Assembly: GCF_025370935.1 (NCBI RefSeq)
Contig: NC_133474.1
Span: 19,973,740 to 20,037,739 of the forward strand
DNA: 64,000 bases
Reading direction: 5' to 3'
DNA from: Choristoneura fumiferana
Taxonomy: Eukaryota > Arthropoda > Insecta > Lepidoptera > Tortricidae
Shown here: one piece after another, positions 25,101 through 36,800 of the stretch
Numbering within the stretch: the stretch's first letter is position 1
How the letters are laid out: each line of letters begins with the position of its first letter
Program-made: the position numbers and the translations under genes
Notes under the pieces: generated by a model
The model's database searches: none
Seen by the model: the letters and a program-made list of their open reading frames with translations, nothing else
What the model was told of the DNA's origin: nothing

Positions 25101-28100
25101 AAGCATTTTCATAATAAAAATTAATAACAACAATAATAATATAACCTAACCATAATAATGTAACCCTACTTCATCATGCTCTGAGAAAAATTACACAAAA
25201 TTAAGATATAATATATAAAACCCACGAATATAAATTAAATTGTATTTGGACATTACATTAAATTTTTACATAAATGATTTGGATTTGAATTCTGAATTTG
25301 AATTTGAATTTTTTGTACTAAGCATCATGCACATCATGTTCCTAGCACCCCGCAGAGTCTTAAGTAACGGAAGAATGCATGCATGCTTTTCCTTCGTCCT
25401 GGAGTTGGAGACCTGCAATTACTTTGACCGTCTGGGTCCTCCCTTCTCAGTCTTCCGTAATAGCTTTTGGCGACTCAACTAAAAAAAAAACCGGGCAAGT
25501 ACGAGTCGGACTCGCGCACAGAGGGTTCCGTACACATTTATAGGTATGTAAACGGGAATCGTGTGTTGAAGATATTTCCCGCTTTTTCCGGCTGATTTAA
25601 TATATCCAGTGTAAGTAGAGCCCTGATCCTAAGAAAAACGTACGCAGTGTGGGGTCAGATTATATTGGTTATTGATATTTACAGACACACAAAAAATCAA
25701 GATTTTCAGACTTTTCTAGTTGGTTGTGTTATAATAGCTACCTTCATATCAAATTTCAAGTTTGTAGGACAACTGGAAGTACCCTATAGGTTTTCAGTGC
25801 ACGGTAATTTGTATGGAATCACGTTGTTTAATCAATGACGATTGCGTTGACTTAAAAGTTTGATTTTTTAAGGCTTCAAGGACCGCAGATATGAGTATTC
25901 GATATAAATTTCAGCTTGATACCTCCACGCGTTTAAAAAGGGTCTTGACAGACGGATGGACGGACGGACAACAAAGTGATCCTATAAAGGAGGTACGGAA
26001 CCCTAAAAATGAATATTCGTCGTGTCCAGGTGATCCAAGTGTACGCGGAGGGCTGCGAGCTGAGTGCGAACGTGCTGCTGTTCATGGAACACCTGCGGCA
26101 CCATCAGGACAAGGAGCTGGAGGTGCGCTGCAACCGCTGCGTGCTCAAGTTTGTGCACCTGGGTGAGTGGCTGAGTGGCCGCGACCTCACTTACAGCTCT
26201 TCACCACCTTTTCTAACTCACAATTGTCCCATCATCCCAGTTTATACACGTCCCACTGCCGGGGCCACAAATTTAGTATGGACTAACACCTGCCCCCGCC
26301 TGGAGAGAGATTGCATTATTTTTACTAAGGATTTAGGATTTGCTATTTCTTATTTGCAGGTCAATTGAAGGAGCACCAAGTTCGCGATCATAAGACGGTG
26401 GAGAACGCTCTGCCTCTATGCTCGGAAGAACATTTGATCAACAAACCGAAGGTACAGTTTCCTATACAAAATGTTATTTTTGAATTCCGTTAAATTTAAG
26501 GGAACTTTTAACAGGTCATAATGAAGTTAATTTCTCCAAGATTTTCTTTTCGTTTTGTAATCCACCTGTATAACTATAACTTAATAAGCTGTTGGTTTTC
26601 CGAATAAAATAAAATAAATAATAAAGACACTAGTGGCCCAACTCTTAGGATAATTAAGAATGAAGATAATAAGTTATGCGCAGTAGATCAGTATAATGGT
26701 TCTTAATTTTTGACTTCACTTTATTGTGTCGGTGTTACGTTGCAGTTGAGAGCTAGTCAGTTTTTAAAAACTGACCCTGACTGTTAAGGCCCTGGCCTTA
26801 GCTAACAGTTTTGTCTCAAAAATAACTTCAGCTTTAGCACATTGTATTGAGAATATTGAGAGGAGAACTCCTGTTACAAAAGTTATTCATTATCTTTTAG
26901 ACATAACGCCTATGCACGTGCAAAAGTGGCATTGGTGCACGTGCTCACCCACACACACACACACGGCAAATACACACTCACACATACACATACGCACACA
27001 TATTTGCTAGCTTATTGTTGTAAAATTGTTTATTTATATTCCAAAATAGTTAAAATTACAAGGTTTAATTGGGGAGGAGCACAAGTTTCCTTGTAAACTT
27101 TTTAGGAGATCTAAAATTTGGTAAAAATTTAATAAATTGCTAATTTCCATTATTTATAATCTTATTTCCTCAGTCAATTAAAGTTTAGTCTTATAGCAAC
27201 TGACTGCATAGACATTAAACAAGTGTTTATATCCCGCTCTTTCCGCAGAACAAGGCTCGTCCGCCGGTGAAGGATTCCTCCAGCCACACGATGACCGCGA
27301 CATACGAGGACCTGACGCTCGTGCTGCCCGACGGGATGCTCTGCCGCGAGTGCGACACGGCGCTCGACAGCGACAAACACTTCCTGTAAGCATGTGCTGT
27401 GTGATGGTGTTTGTATCTCTTTTGAGCTAAAACGCTAGAGAAGGTTTTTTGATGAAAGGTGGTATGTAGATAACTGTTGTCTGTGGAAGCTACAACGTGT
27501 TGTTTTTGATTTCCGTTAACTTTAAGGGAACACTCGACAGGTTGAATGAAGTTTATTTCTCAAGTCTGTAGTGGCCCAATGCGTGCAAAAGCGTAGTCTC
27601 GTTTTTTATAAATAATCATTGATATTCTGATACCAATTGCAGGTGTCTTAAACTTATCCAGTTTACAGCGCATTTACATTTACAGACTTGGTATTTCGTC
27701 ACGACGGCCTGCAGCCAGCGGAGCCCAGCTATTTGAAATAAGATACAATAACAACTCAATTCCCGTCAGATAGCCATAGTGTTCGGGGTAACAGGGGCCC
27801 CACGTGGCGCCTTTGGATGTTTACCAAGGCGCCCGAATGGTGCACCGTTTGGAAATACCTCACCTATGAATTTAATCAAAGTTTTTTTACTGTTTTTAAG
27901 TTCAAGTGAAATGTAACGTATATTCTGTCGGCAGGGGGTCGTCGTCGTGCACGAAGTGTTCGTACGAGTCGTCGTGCTACCGCGCCATGCTGCGGCACAG
28001 CGGGTACTGCGCCGGCGCACACTCGCTGGAGGACGCGCCGCGCGACGCCGCCGCTGAGCTGCACTGCGTCTGCTCGTACCGCACCACGTCGGTCAGTCCA

Positions 28101-29794
28101 TAAGCACACGCATGTGCCACAAACCCATTGATCGCACTGCCCCTCACGCTGCCGGCAATAATAGGGAATGTTACGCAAAGCTCTGCGCCGGGGCGACACT
28201 AGCGCCAACCGTAAACAAACCGCCATGACAACGTCAGTTCTCTTTATAGTTTACGGATCATGGCATATTTATTAGTAACAAAATAACATGATATTTACAT
28301 CGATAGTAACGATAGAGCTACATTTCCAAAATAAAAAATTGAAATCATGATATTTACGGCATTCAAAAAAACTGTTCACAGTTTGTGCTAGTGCTACATT
28401 CTGAGGGCAGAACATTGCAATAATATTCCCTATTGGCTGTGTATAACAGTTGAGTTGAGTACGTTGTATGTGTGTATAATAGTTGTGATACGGAACCATA
28501 TAAAAAAGTTGGCTTGTTTAGTATTGGGTGTCGTGTAACGTGCATCACGTTGTAGGCACGGACATGCTGACGCACCTGCTGAGCTGCGAGCACAAGTCTG
28601 CGTACCCGTCCGAGGAGCGCGCGCGCGAGAACACCGCGCGGCCGACCACGCGCACGCGCACGCGCCGCGCGCCTCCGACGACGCGCCGCCCGCCACGCAA
28701 GAACAGGTCAGTGTGCTGCTCATCATCAAAAGCCTCTGCGTCTGTGGCAGATGATTCAAGCATTGGTGGGCGTTCAAGTGTTACGTAACGCATTTTTTTA
28801 AGATTTTTGACCCCCCCCCCCATTTAACCATTTGTCGTGCTGGATGTTGAACGCGGTCATGTCTCTTTTAACGCCGTGCTTGAAGAGAAGTCACGGACGA
28901 CGAAATTGACGTAACTGTTCAGTTGAACTTATTTATGATCAGCGTGTCTCATTGACGTGCTATTTCCTCTTGTTTTAAGTAAGTATAAATAGAGAAAAAA
29001 AATCGTACAAAATCAAAATCGGGAAGTAAAATTCCCGACTTTGACGCTGAAATTCATTTTCTTTTTGACAGTCAGTTTTATATTGTTATATTCAGCCCGT
29101 GGAGAATGTGGGTGCTATATCGGACTACGCGCCGCCGTCCGTGCTCAACACTCAGCTGTCGCTTGATGACCTGGCGCCGCCTTCTGTGCTGCAGACTGAT
29201 CAGGTATCACATCTATCCCAAACTCATTTAGGAGAGAAATAAAAAACATGCTTGATAAAAAAAACCTGAGGCGCCCAGCAACCAAGTAAGATTCGATTTA
29301 TCTAGTCGTCGTCGTATGTATGTAAGTCCGTCCAGGAATTTAACAATCTATATTTCACCCACCCACTTCCTGGTATCCAATTGAACTCAATTTGGCGTAA
29401 GTTCGGCCCAAATACAATCCGGTCAGAGACTGCGGCAAAGCTCCATTTAGAAAAAAAAACTTACGTTTCGCAAAACTTTCGCACCTCTTTTTAGGGTCCC
29501 TTCAAATAGGGTAAAAACGGGACCCTTTTCTGCCGTTTCTTCCTAATGTCTAATGTTGTATAGATGATACGGAACCCTTCGTGCGCGAGTTCAACTCCTA
29601 CTTGCCCAGTTTTTTTACTTTTGCAAACGATTTCCTAATTGTATTGTAATTGTCAGCACGACCAGGAGCTGCTCAAGGACGCATACGACCGTCCGCTGGC
29701 CACGCCGCGCCACGAGGAGCCCGGCTACAGCCTCGGGGACTTCGAGCCTCTGCCACAGGAGCCCCCGCCGCAGCCCGACTTTGAACAGCTATAG
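16102..29794 (+). CDS. row: Row/POGZ-like zinc-finger protein with a Merlin/ISXO2-type transposase-like domain (exons 1-4 unique, 5-20 haplotype copy 1)
   Basis: Probable chromatin protein. Row binds HP1c in flies; POGZ is its vertebrate relative. Exons: 16102-16134, 16230-16492, 16800-16900, 17793-17981, 18510-18674, 19695-19904, 20545-20945, 21233-21561, 21890-22034, 22689-22844, 22968-23222, 23766-23990, 24558-24737, 26030-26162, 26360-26451, 27249-27385, 27935-28091, 28556-28706, 29096-29203, 29657-29794. The intact length would be 1189 residues. Seen: AT-hook-like GRPKKNR near 133; a Lys/Glu/Asp tract; at about 270-560 a domain with WLIQQGMV, GGYVWISECCPTRF, an ILLxLIYxWA-like helix and an ILTDL...NIME core; a second basic GRGKRGRRKK block; C2H2 fingers at about 750-1075 (YNCDACDYRA, LQCPVCLK, VRCNRCVLKF, SCTKCSYESS); an acidic tail. 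Two one-base deletions break copy 1, at the ends of exon 17 (near 28087) and in exon 18 (near 28640). Copy 2 is intact at both. Confidence 0.8.
17223..17492. mobile_element. Non-autonomous hAT element with 8-bp target duplication, row intron 3
   Basis: It begins CAGGAGTCTTCAAAC and ends with GTAGTTTGGCGACCCCTG, imperfect inverted repeats of the CAGGGGTCGCCAAAC hAT type, with GGGCC blocks inside both ends. It is flanked on both sides by TATTAAAC (17215-17222 and 17493-17500), a perfect 8-bp duplication as expected for hAT. It is 270 bp with no coding capacity. Confidence 0.88.
18086..18175. repeat. Hairpin repeat, row intron 4
   Basis: GCACACACCTGCAAAGAAAT is followed ~60 bases later by its inverted copy, ATTTCTTTGCAGGTGTGTGC. 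The arms are about 27 bases. This resembles a dispersed moth repeat. No product is predicted. Confidence 0.6.
18906..19024. mobile_element. Foldback MITE, CAGGGCTACTACGAAA family
   Basis: Long inverted repeats: CAGGGCTACTACGAAACTCG at the left and CGAGTTTCGTAGTAGCCCTG at the right, with arms of ~45 bases around an AT-rich core. The same family occurs at 33047, 34313 (the haplotype equivalent), 49182 and 57052, and as a fragment near 55600. Confidence 0.85.
19207..19322. mobile_element. MITE with GGGCCATCCATAAAGTACGT ends
   Basis: The left end GGGCCATCCATAAAGTACGT and right end ACGTACTTTATGGATGACCC are inverted repeats of ~25 bases. It is 116 bp and non-coding. The haplotype-2 equivalent is at 34608-34723. 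Confidence 0.8.
19450..19650. mobile_element. Large imperfect foldback directly upstream of row exon 6
   Basis: The outer arms AGGCCGCTTCTAGACGTCC and GGACGTCTACAAGCGGCCT pair, as do inner blocks such as CGGTGTTGTATGGCTT with AAGCCATACAACACCG. The right arm ends about 45 bases before the acceptor of the exon at 19695. It is present in both haplotypes (copy 2 at about 34863-35063). Confidence 0.72.
23546..23676. mobile_element. MITE with TACAGTCAAGGAAATTAA ends
   Basis: It opens TACAGTCAAGGAAATTAA and closes TTAATTTCCTTGACTGTA. It is about 131 bp with TA at both borders. The haplotype-2 equivalent is 38971-39100. It lies in the intron before row exon 12. Confidence 0.75.
24383..24513. mobile_element. 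GC-rich inverted-repeat element in row intron 12
   Basis: AGGGCCTATGCTTGCTGACA at the left partly pairs with the right end CAGCTAGCACAGGCCCT, around a GC-rich core with CACGCGTCGCGTG. This looks like a MITE that inserted ~45 bases before exon 13. Both haplotypes carry it (copy 2 about 40375-40505). Confidence 0.5.
25481..26009 (+). mobile_element. Lepidoptera interspersed repeat (CGGGCAAGTACGAGTCGGAC to GGTACGGAACCCTAAAAA)
   Basis: It starts after an A-run with CGGGCAAGTACGAGTCGGAC and ends GGTACGGAACCCTAAAAA, the two ends of a very common moth repeat; GACGGATGGACGGACGGACA lies near its 3' end. The element ends only 20 bases before the acceptor of row exon 14. Copy 1 lacks ~30 bases near the 3' end that copy 2 (41481-42042) keeps. 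A reversed piece lies at about 29420-29610. Confidence 0.6.
26946..27001. repeat. CA-rich microsatellite, row intron 15
   Basis: ACACACACACACAC followed by degenerate CACACA/TACACA motifs. The same tract in copy 2 (42972-43022) differs slightly in length. Confidence 0.8.
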
Positions 29795-31147
29795 GTGTAC
29801 CACTTTATGTAGTGACGGACGTGAAATCTTGACTGGTTAAACATCTTTGAATTGTTTTAATTTTGACATGTGTAGTTTGATATGTAAGGACGTTTGAGCG
29901 AGGCCCCGGATACCGGCATATTTTTTGAAAGGGACGTATAGGAGCGTTTTCAAGTTTTATTTTATTTTATTTCACAAACCTTAACGTCGGATTGGGCTGA
30001 ACACGTTTCCAACCTATACAGGTGGTCACTTGGGGGTGACTGAGAGCGGCCAGCTTTGACGAGGCAGACGAAGATGGCGGACGGATTTGGATGTATATAT
30101 GCAAAGGGCTGGCTTTGCATTGCGCTAGACAGGGAGATATGGAGGTCAAGAGGCTTTTGCCTCGCGGTGGGACTAATATAAAGACAATAGGCTACAAAGA
30201 AAAAAAGTAGCAGGTTCATGCTTGTCCCTCGACGACACGCGTGCCGTGTCCTACGTTTTTGAAAACATTCTCGTTTTGTTTTTATTCTGGACGAAATGTT
30301 TTGCAAAGAATTGATAGGATGCCCTAAATATAGTTTTTTTTTTACCGAATTGTCTGTAGTAATTTTATTTTTAGTTGATTATGCCACGAAAATCGATAAG
30401 ATATTGATGTCTGAAGAAGCGATATTGCATTTTATCAGGAAGGTATAAGTAATAGAATAAGGCAGAGTCTTGGCAGTAAAACAAACCTTGTTCAGCCAAC
30501 TAAAGTCAGACTGGCAAACAGCTATGTAAATCAAAATTGAATTGCGACAAATGTAAATGTATGCTAGGTCATTCACATTCGCACGAATACATAATATATT
30601 CGTAATCATGATTAAAAGTGCTTTTAGAGAAAAGGACAAAACAACAGAAGAGGGATTTAAACCATTCCTGATTAAAGTCTGTGAGATGAAAGTGATAGAG
30701 TGATGAAGATGGATCATTTTTTGAGTCAGATTTTGACTACGGCTCAGATTATTCTGAATGTCAATGAATGAATTAGACTCAAATGGTTTTGAGAATAAAA
30801 TTCATGCTGTCACTATTGATTCATTTTCATTTCATTTTGTACAATGTTATGAATGTTTGTGCGCTTGTGTGCGTCCAGTCTTACTTATTTGTGACCAATA
30901 TTATTATATCTGTGAAATGTGTTGCCAATCCTATTTTTTTTGCCTGCCAAAACTCATGGGTCCTACTCTATTGATATAGTAATAACTAGTAATAGAGGTA
31001 GGCTAGTACCTAGTTCTTATTAAGCTATTATCTATTAAGAAGATATTATGTTTATAATATTATGACTATTAGAAAAAAATGTGGGGTCATGTGAAAAAAT
31101 ATATTATGATAATATAAGCTATGTTTTAAATTACAAAATATATTATA
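29795..31147. other. Convergent 3' region between the row-like gene and SNRNP25 (copy 1)
   Basis: The two genes end toward each other. The span should hold both 3' untranslated regions. I see AT-rich sequence and no further supported coding exon. Copy 2 carries a SINE in this span that copy 1 lacks. Confidence 0.55.
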
Positions 31148-32729
31148 CTATGTGAACTTTCTAGTTTTCTTTCGCTTTTTCTTAAATGTTAGGGTCACTT
31201 TGTTAGTCACTCCATAGTCTGCGATGCTGCTCTGGTCATCGTCGAGTATTAAGCAGTCAAAAATTCAAGTCATAGGTCTTCCAAATGTATTTCCATGATA
31301 TTTTGACTTTGCTTCCGATTCTCTGCTGGTATATTTCAAAATGTCTTGCAACAGCTTTCTTAAGGTCTCTTATTGAACTGTTTTGAGGCACCTGGAAAAT
31401 TTAATAATATTTAAAACTATTTTAATGACATGTCTTTTTGCAAAAACCTGCACAAAAGACTTCTTTAAAGCTTAAAAACAGCTTAATAGACACAACCAAA
31501 AAGTAAAATAGGATCAATGAGTTTAATTGGTAAATTGAAAATACCAAGGAATATAATTCTGTTTTCTTTTTTTATTCTTTTCAGTGGGGCATCAATCCAG
31601 GCTAGATAATATAATATTCCTTTTCCAAAAGGTATAGTATCAATTCGTCTAATGGTAGCCATAAACCATCCTTCCTATCATCCCATCAGCATGACACTGC
31701 CGATTGGATCAGTTAGAACTGACCAGGGGTGTTGCATCAAGGAGCGAAGTGTCTCAGCAACACTGAATAGGAGCTCCGATTGCTAATTTGCTACCAGACC
31801 AGCTGCTTTTTGTGAGATGATACTAACCCTTCCCAAAATGGTTTTATTAAAATAACAACACAACCAATACAAATAGCAAAGCAAGTAATTTTTAGAGTCA
31901 AATCAATTAAATATGGCAGTAGACAATTACTCCTATTGTACTTACAATCACTTTAAGAGCTGGTTCATCCTCCCGTGATATATACAGTGTTATGGACTGA
32001 CCATGTTCCACAGCTATCTGCAATAATCAAACATCATTACACATGACATATGCTTATAGCCATTAGGGCTGATCGCATGATTTTATATAAAAAAACAACT
32101 TGTCTGCCCACCTTTTGTCTATCAGCAGAGAGTTCCACAACAGTGGCTAGGATGTTAAAAGAATATACACAAAATGTTGAGTTTGAAACACAGGCTGTAA
32201 GGAGAAAGTTCTGAGAGTGACAAACAGAAGTAACATAGCTAAATCGTTCTTTTAGGTAGCAAGGAGTTGCAGGGTTAAACAGAATGCCATAGAGAAGATG
32301 GAAAATGTGAGTTTCTGCAAAAGCAGATTGGGAGCCACTTGAGCTGTAATCGAAAATAAGAAACATGATCATACTTGTGTAGGCCAAATATAGATTTTGA
32401 ATTTGCTCAAGTTTGCTTGCTCAATATTGGGATAATTGAAAATAGTCTGCAATAAGGTCTGTGCAAGCGCAACTTTTGTAGCAAGTTGAAAGAAATTCTA
32501 AAGGCGTCTTAGGGTTCCCATTGCAGCAAACACCTTTAGAATATATCAAATGGTAATTCAAGAAAAGTACCTGAGCCAAAACCTCTTCGAGTATGATATC
32601 TGTAGGTAAGTCTGAGAGTAATGGATCGCAGCTGATCAGAGTGCAAACCGAAGACTTCGTTACTTCAAGCAGTTCGTCGTGAGACAGTGTGCTAGTCACA
32701 TCTTCGACTTCACTCGCATCTTCAACCAT
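31148..32729 (-). CDS. SNRNP25: U11/U12 snRNP 25 kDa protein, haplotype copy 1, frame broken
   Basis: A component of the U11/U12 di-snRNP of the minor spliceosome. Exons: 32571-32729, 31946-32017, 31148-31391. The product would be 157 residues. Exon 1 ends with CDPLLSDLPTDIILEEVLAQ, exon 2 gives IAVEHGQSITLYISREDEPA, and exon 3 holds the ubiquitin-like fold (SSIRDLKKAVARHFEIYQQR, ISWKYIWKTYDLNF, IADYGVTNKVTLTFKKKRKK). Order and motifs match SNRNP25 of other animals. In this copy exon 3 has five A bases at 31259-31263 where copy 2 has four, which shifts the frame. This is probably an assembly error, since copy 2 reads through. Confidence 0.88.
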
Positions 32730-33046
32730 TGTGACACTGATACGACTGGGTACACAGAACTTCTGTGACTGGATTATGTTTTTAAAAAAATTATGTGGGT
32801 CGTGTACATCAGAGGATAATTATTTTGCTAGTTACTGGACGTGGACAGTGTTTTGCCGTTGTTCTTCGGTAAAAAATAACTAGAAAACGACATAATGACT
32901 GCACGAGAGACTTTTATACATTTTTATTTTTTGAGGGAGGAGAGGAGCCGGCCCGCGGGTGACACTATTTACCTTCTCTTATTAGTCTGGATAATACCGA
33001 CTTGGAAATACTAACCCGATACTTCGTGTCACGTCCATACAAACTG

Positions 33047-33169
33047 CAGGGCTACTACGAAACTCGAAGTTCGTATCGTGCGTTTCCTCTGACACTTATA
33101 CTGTATAATACGAGAGCGAGTGGGACGGTACGATACAAACTTCGAGTTTCGAGTTTTGTAGTAGCCCTG
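33047..33169. mobile_element. Foldback MITE, CAGGGCTACTACGAAA family (uninterrupted allele)
   Basis: Starts CAGGGCTACTACGAAACTCG and ends GTAGTAGCCCTG. This is the empty site that corresponds to the element split by the Copia insertion in copy 2 (49182-53803). Confidence 0.85.
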
Positions 33170-33602
33170 CTGGTGTCAAACTGACAAGAGTTTCTACGGG
33201 CGTGTACACGAAATATCAAGCCGGTATTTCCATGTTGGTATAGTAAGGCCGGGAAATAGTGTCATCCGAGCCGGCTTCATTTTTTTTTTCATTGACATTT
33301 GATTTTGACGTGACGACTGAGCGAGCGAGCTCGCAACGCAACCATGTTTTGTGCAATGAGGGCTATCGTTTTTTGTCTCACTAGATGGCGCACTGTTGCG
33401 TGAGGTTTTTAAGTGTAGCTTTCAGAGTGTTATCACGGGCGTTAAAACAAAGTTTAGATTAAAATCATAAAAGTTTCCGAAAGACAAAACTGTCTCAAAA
33501 CACAGACATTCATGCCCCGTAAAGCATAATTGCCATAATTAATTTCAGGTAATGCAAAATATTCACAAAATATTCTAATTATAAATAAACCCGCGTAGCT
33601 CA

Positions 33603-33702
33603 NNNNNNNNNNNNNNNNNNNNNNNNNNNNNNNNNNNNNNNNNNNNNNNNNNNNNNNNNNNNNNNNNNNNNNNNNNNNNNNNNNNNNNNNNNNNNNNNNN
33701 NN
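33603..33702. other. Assembly gap, exactly 100 N
   Basis: A run of 100 undetermined bases. The round number is typical of a placeholder gap of unknown size inserted by a scaffolder. Confidence 0.99.
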
Positions 33703-33863
33703 GTATTTAAATGCAAATAAAGTTTAAAACACAGTAGATGGTATGTTATTTAAAGGTAACGATCGCAAATAGGAATCTGAAGTATTTCCAAACATTAACC
33801 CAATATATCAAAATTTCCAATATGGTAATGACTTGATGCCAAATCAACCCATTCCATCCCCAG

Positions 33864-36800
33864 ATGTACACAGCGTGGTCACCAACGTGCGTCCCTCCGA
33901 AGCGACGGCCATCGGAGGCCTGCTGACAGGCAGTGCCACCAAGACCACAGCCATTGTAGATCTGACCAAAGAAGACAGCAACAAGAATGTTGCTGACTCC
34001 AGGGAGGTGTCCTTTAATAAGTTGCAAGGTATAACTTTTTTTTTTTCTAAATCCAATGATTGTTCAGAATTATTATAAAACAAACCTAACCTAACCTATA
34101 GTTTTCTATAGAATGAACATTTAAAATTTTTAGAAAAAATTAAGGCTTCAGTGGGAAAAAAAATAAGACAAATGATGATTCGGACAAAAATTAGGGTATG
34201 ACTAGGGAAGAGTATGCGAACTTTGGCGCTCCCCTATTTTTGACCTGTACTTATTCTTTATTACTTACGCTCACTCGACTCGGGCGCATCGACTCGACAC
34301 GCGACGCCCCTGCAGGGCTACTACGAAACTCGAAGTTCGTATCGTACCGTCCCTCTCGCTCTCGTATAATATAATAGTATAAGTGTCAGAGGGACCGCAC
34401 GACACAAACTTCGAGTTTCGTAGTAGCCCTGCTGAGACGATGTCGCGACGCCTCGCGACGCACAGTTTGAGAAGCCATGGTCTAACATACACACTCGAAA
34501 TCACAACCATTTTCACCACTTCTTTCTTCTGCGTTTCATCCGCTATCAGTTTTCTGTCGCATATTTTGAAGAAATGAGAGACCGAAAACAAGAAATTTTA
34601 ATGATTTGGGGCCATCCATAAAGTACGTCACACCCATTTTGATTTTGAAATTTGTTACTATTTTGCTCATATGTCACACACAAACCGCTTGCCCCAAATG
34701 TGTGACGTACTTTATGGATGACCCTTTTGTTATTGTAACGCTGTGCATGCATTATGCTATCTATATTGTTTCTTCCTTATAAGCTACATTATTTATATTA
34801 TTACTTATAGCGGTTGAAACGCTCGTAGAACTAGCCGAATGGCATCGTGAGCGCCAGAGCGTTAGGCCGCTTCTAGACGTCCGTTGTTCTCACTGGACAA
34901 TCGACCGTTTTTTTTGCCGGACTTGCGGTGTTGTATGGCTTACAATGAATGTGTGTACATGCACCGGACACTTCGGACACATGCTTCGGCGACGAAGCCA
35001 TACAACACCGCAAAAAACGGTCCGTAGTCCGATGAAAACAAAGGACGTCTACAAGCGGCCTCAGACAATGATTGCTGTTTCACTACGAGTACGAACATTC
35101 GTTCCAGGCAAGACGTTCCCGTCGCTAGTGGTGGTGGCGCGGCCGTACCTGCGCGCCAAAGACGCGCCGCCGCCCGCGGACCGCTCCGCGCTCGACAGCA
35201 AGGTCAAATCTGTGCTCATGCACACGCCCATGAAGTTCACCGAGTGGCTCATACAGCAAGGGATGGTCAGGTCCGAGCAATGGTGCGTCATACACGCCGG
35301 GAACAAGCTCAAGCTGGGTGAGTTTTTGTTTTGATTATGTTTAGTTATAATCTGTACCATGTTTTTCTTGATTTTCGTTAGTTTCTAGGGACAGCTCAGT
35401 TCGTTGATAGAAATTACCTGGTAGTTATCTTTTAGTCCCATTTTTTTTTTTATATTATAATTATAGTAATTTCACAGTCATTATTTTCAGGACAAATTGT
35501 AAAACTCTTGGTTTGAAAATTTTGAAAAAATTCATGGTGGTAGTATGTATATCAAACTTACAAGAAAAACTATAACGGCTAAGTTTGCTTAAGAATTATT
35601 AGTATTTTAAGAGTAAATAGCAGCCTAAGGTATAAAATATACCTAAACTTGGAATATTCCGAATAAAATACAAAATCCTTAGAATTTTTTTACTTTATTT
35701 TATCGTAATGGCTACGGAACTCATCTTGTGCGTTTTTTATTTTTTTGGATAAGATTTAGACCTCTTATTATTTATTTACCAATGAGAATTAACACCATTA
35801 CAGTTGATATCAATGTATCATAAATTTTAGATTTTTTTTGTTACTAAGGATGGTATCCAGGTTTTATTCATGGAGCAGTTAGGCAGTTACCATTAAAAGT
35901 TCTTTCTTTTTCACTTTTTTAATCTATATAAATATATAATATATTTTTAATAAATATGTGTTCCAGGCATGTACTCTGACGTATCTAAATTCCCGTACTC
36001 CGGCGGCTACGTATGGATATCCGAATGCTGTCCCACGCGTTTCGTCTCCGTATTCTGCAGCTCCATATTCGAGGGCGCCACCTTCCCTCCGAGCGTGCTC
36101 CTCAACTAGTATACCACTGGGCCTGCCAGACCAACGTCCAGAACGTAGTACAATGGGTGAAAGTAGACAATCTCTATGTGAAGGGGTTGTTCACTTGGCT
36201 GAGAGCTATTTGTACGTCGGCTATACACCAGCATATGAATCTGTTGGGCGGGGCGGGGAAGAAGGTGGAAGTTGGGGTGATATCGCTCGGGACTACCAGC
36301 CATGATGGCACGCAGAGGCAGGTCAAAGTTGAGGTGTTGGGTGTGCTCGATCCTGCTGAGAAATTGGTAAGTTACCAGTAGGGCGTGGTAATTTGTTTCT
36401 GCGTCTCTTTTTCTTTTCAGTAGTACTGTAAAGAGAAAACGTTTTGGTTCTTATATTTTCACTCATTATTAGTTCCACACCCTGGTATTACTAGTTTGAT
36501 AAAAGTATGTACAAGCTACCAACATGCATATTTGAATAAAAATAAACCAACTTTAAATGGATCCATTCTAAAATCTGACAGCAATGTGATAGTTATGAAA
36601 ATATTCCGTTTTTAAAATAAGAAGTTAGTGGTGAATAATTTATCTTTGTTTTAGATCCGTCTTCGCGCCGTCGAACCGTTAGCAGAGCATGAGAAAAACT
36701 ACAAGAAACGCTTCCAGAAAATCCTAGAACCGCTTGTAACCTGGGTACACCCTAGCTCAGTCATCCTAACAGATCTAACTGTAGACAAGGGCACCCTAGT

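Larger units (their letters stand above)
18349..33602. repeat. First copy of a ~15-20 kb near-identical block (probable haplotype 1)
   Basis: From 18349 the sequence matches 33703 onward, with scattered SNPs and small indels, to 33602, which matches 54429. It holds exons 5-20 of the row-like gene and all of SNRNP25. It is 15.25 kb against 20.7 kb for the second copy, which carries extra insertions. It ends directly at the N run. Confidence 0.93.
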
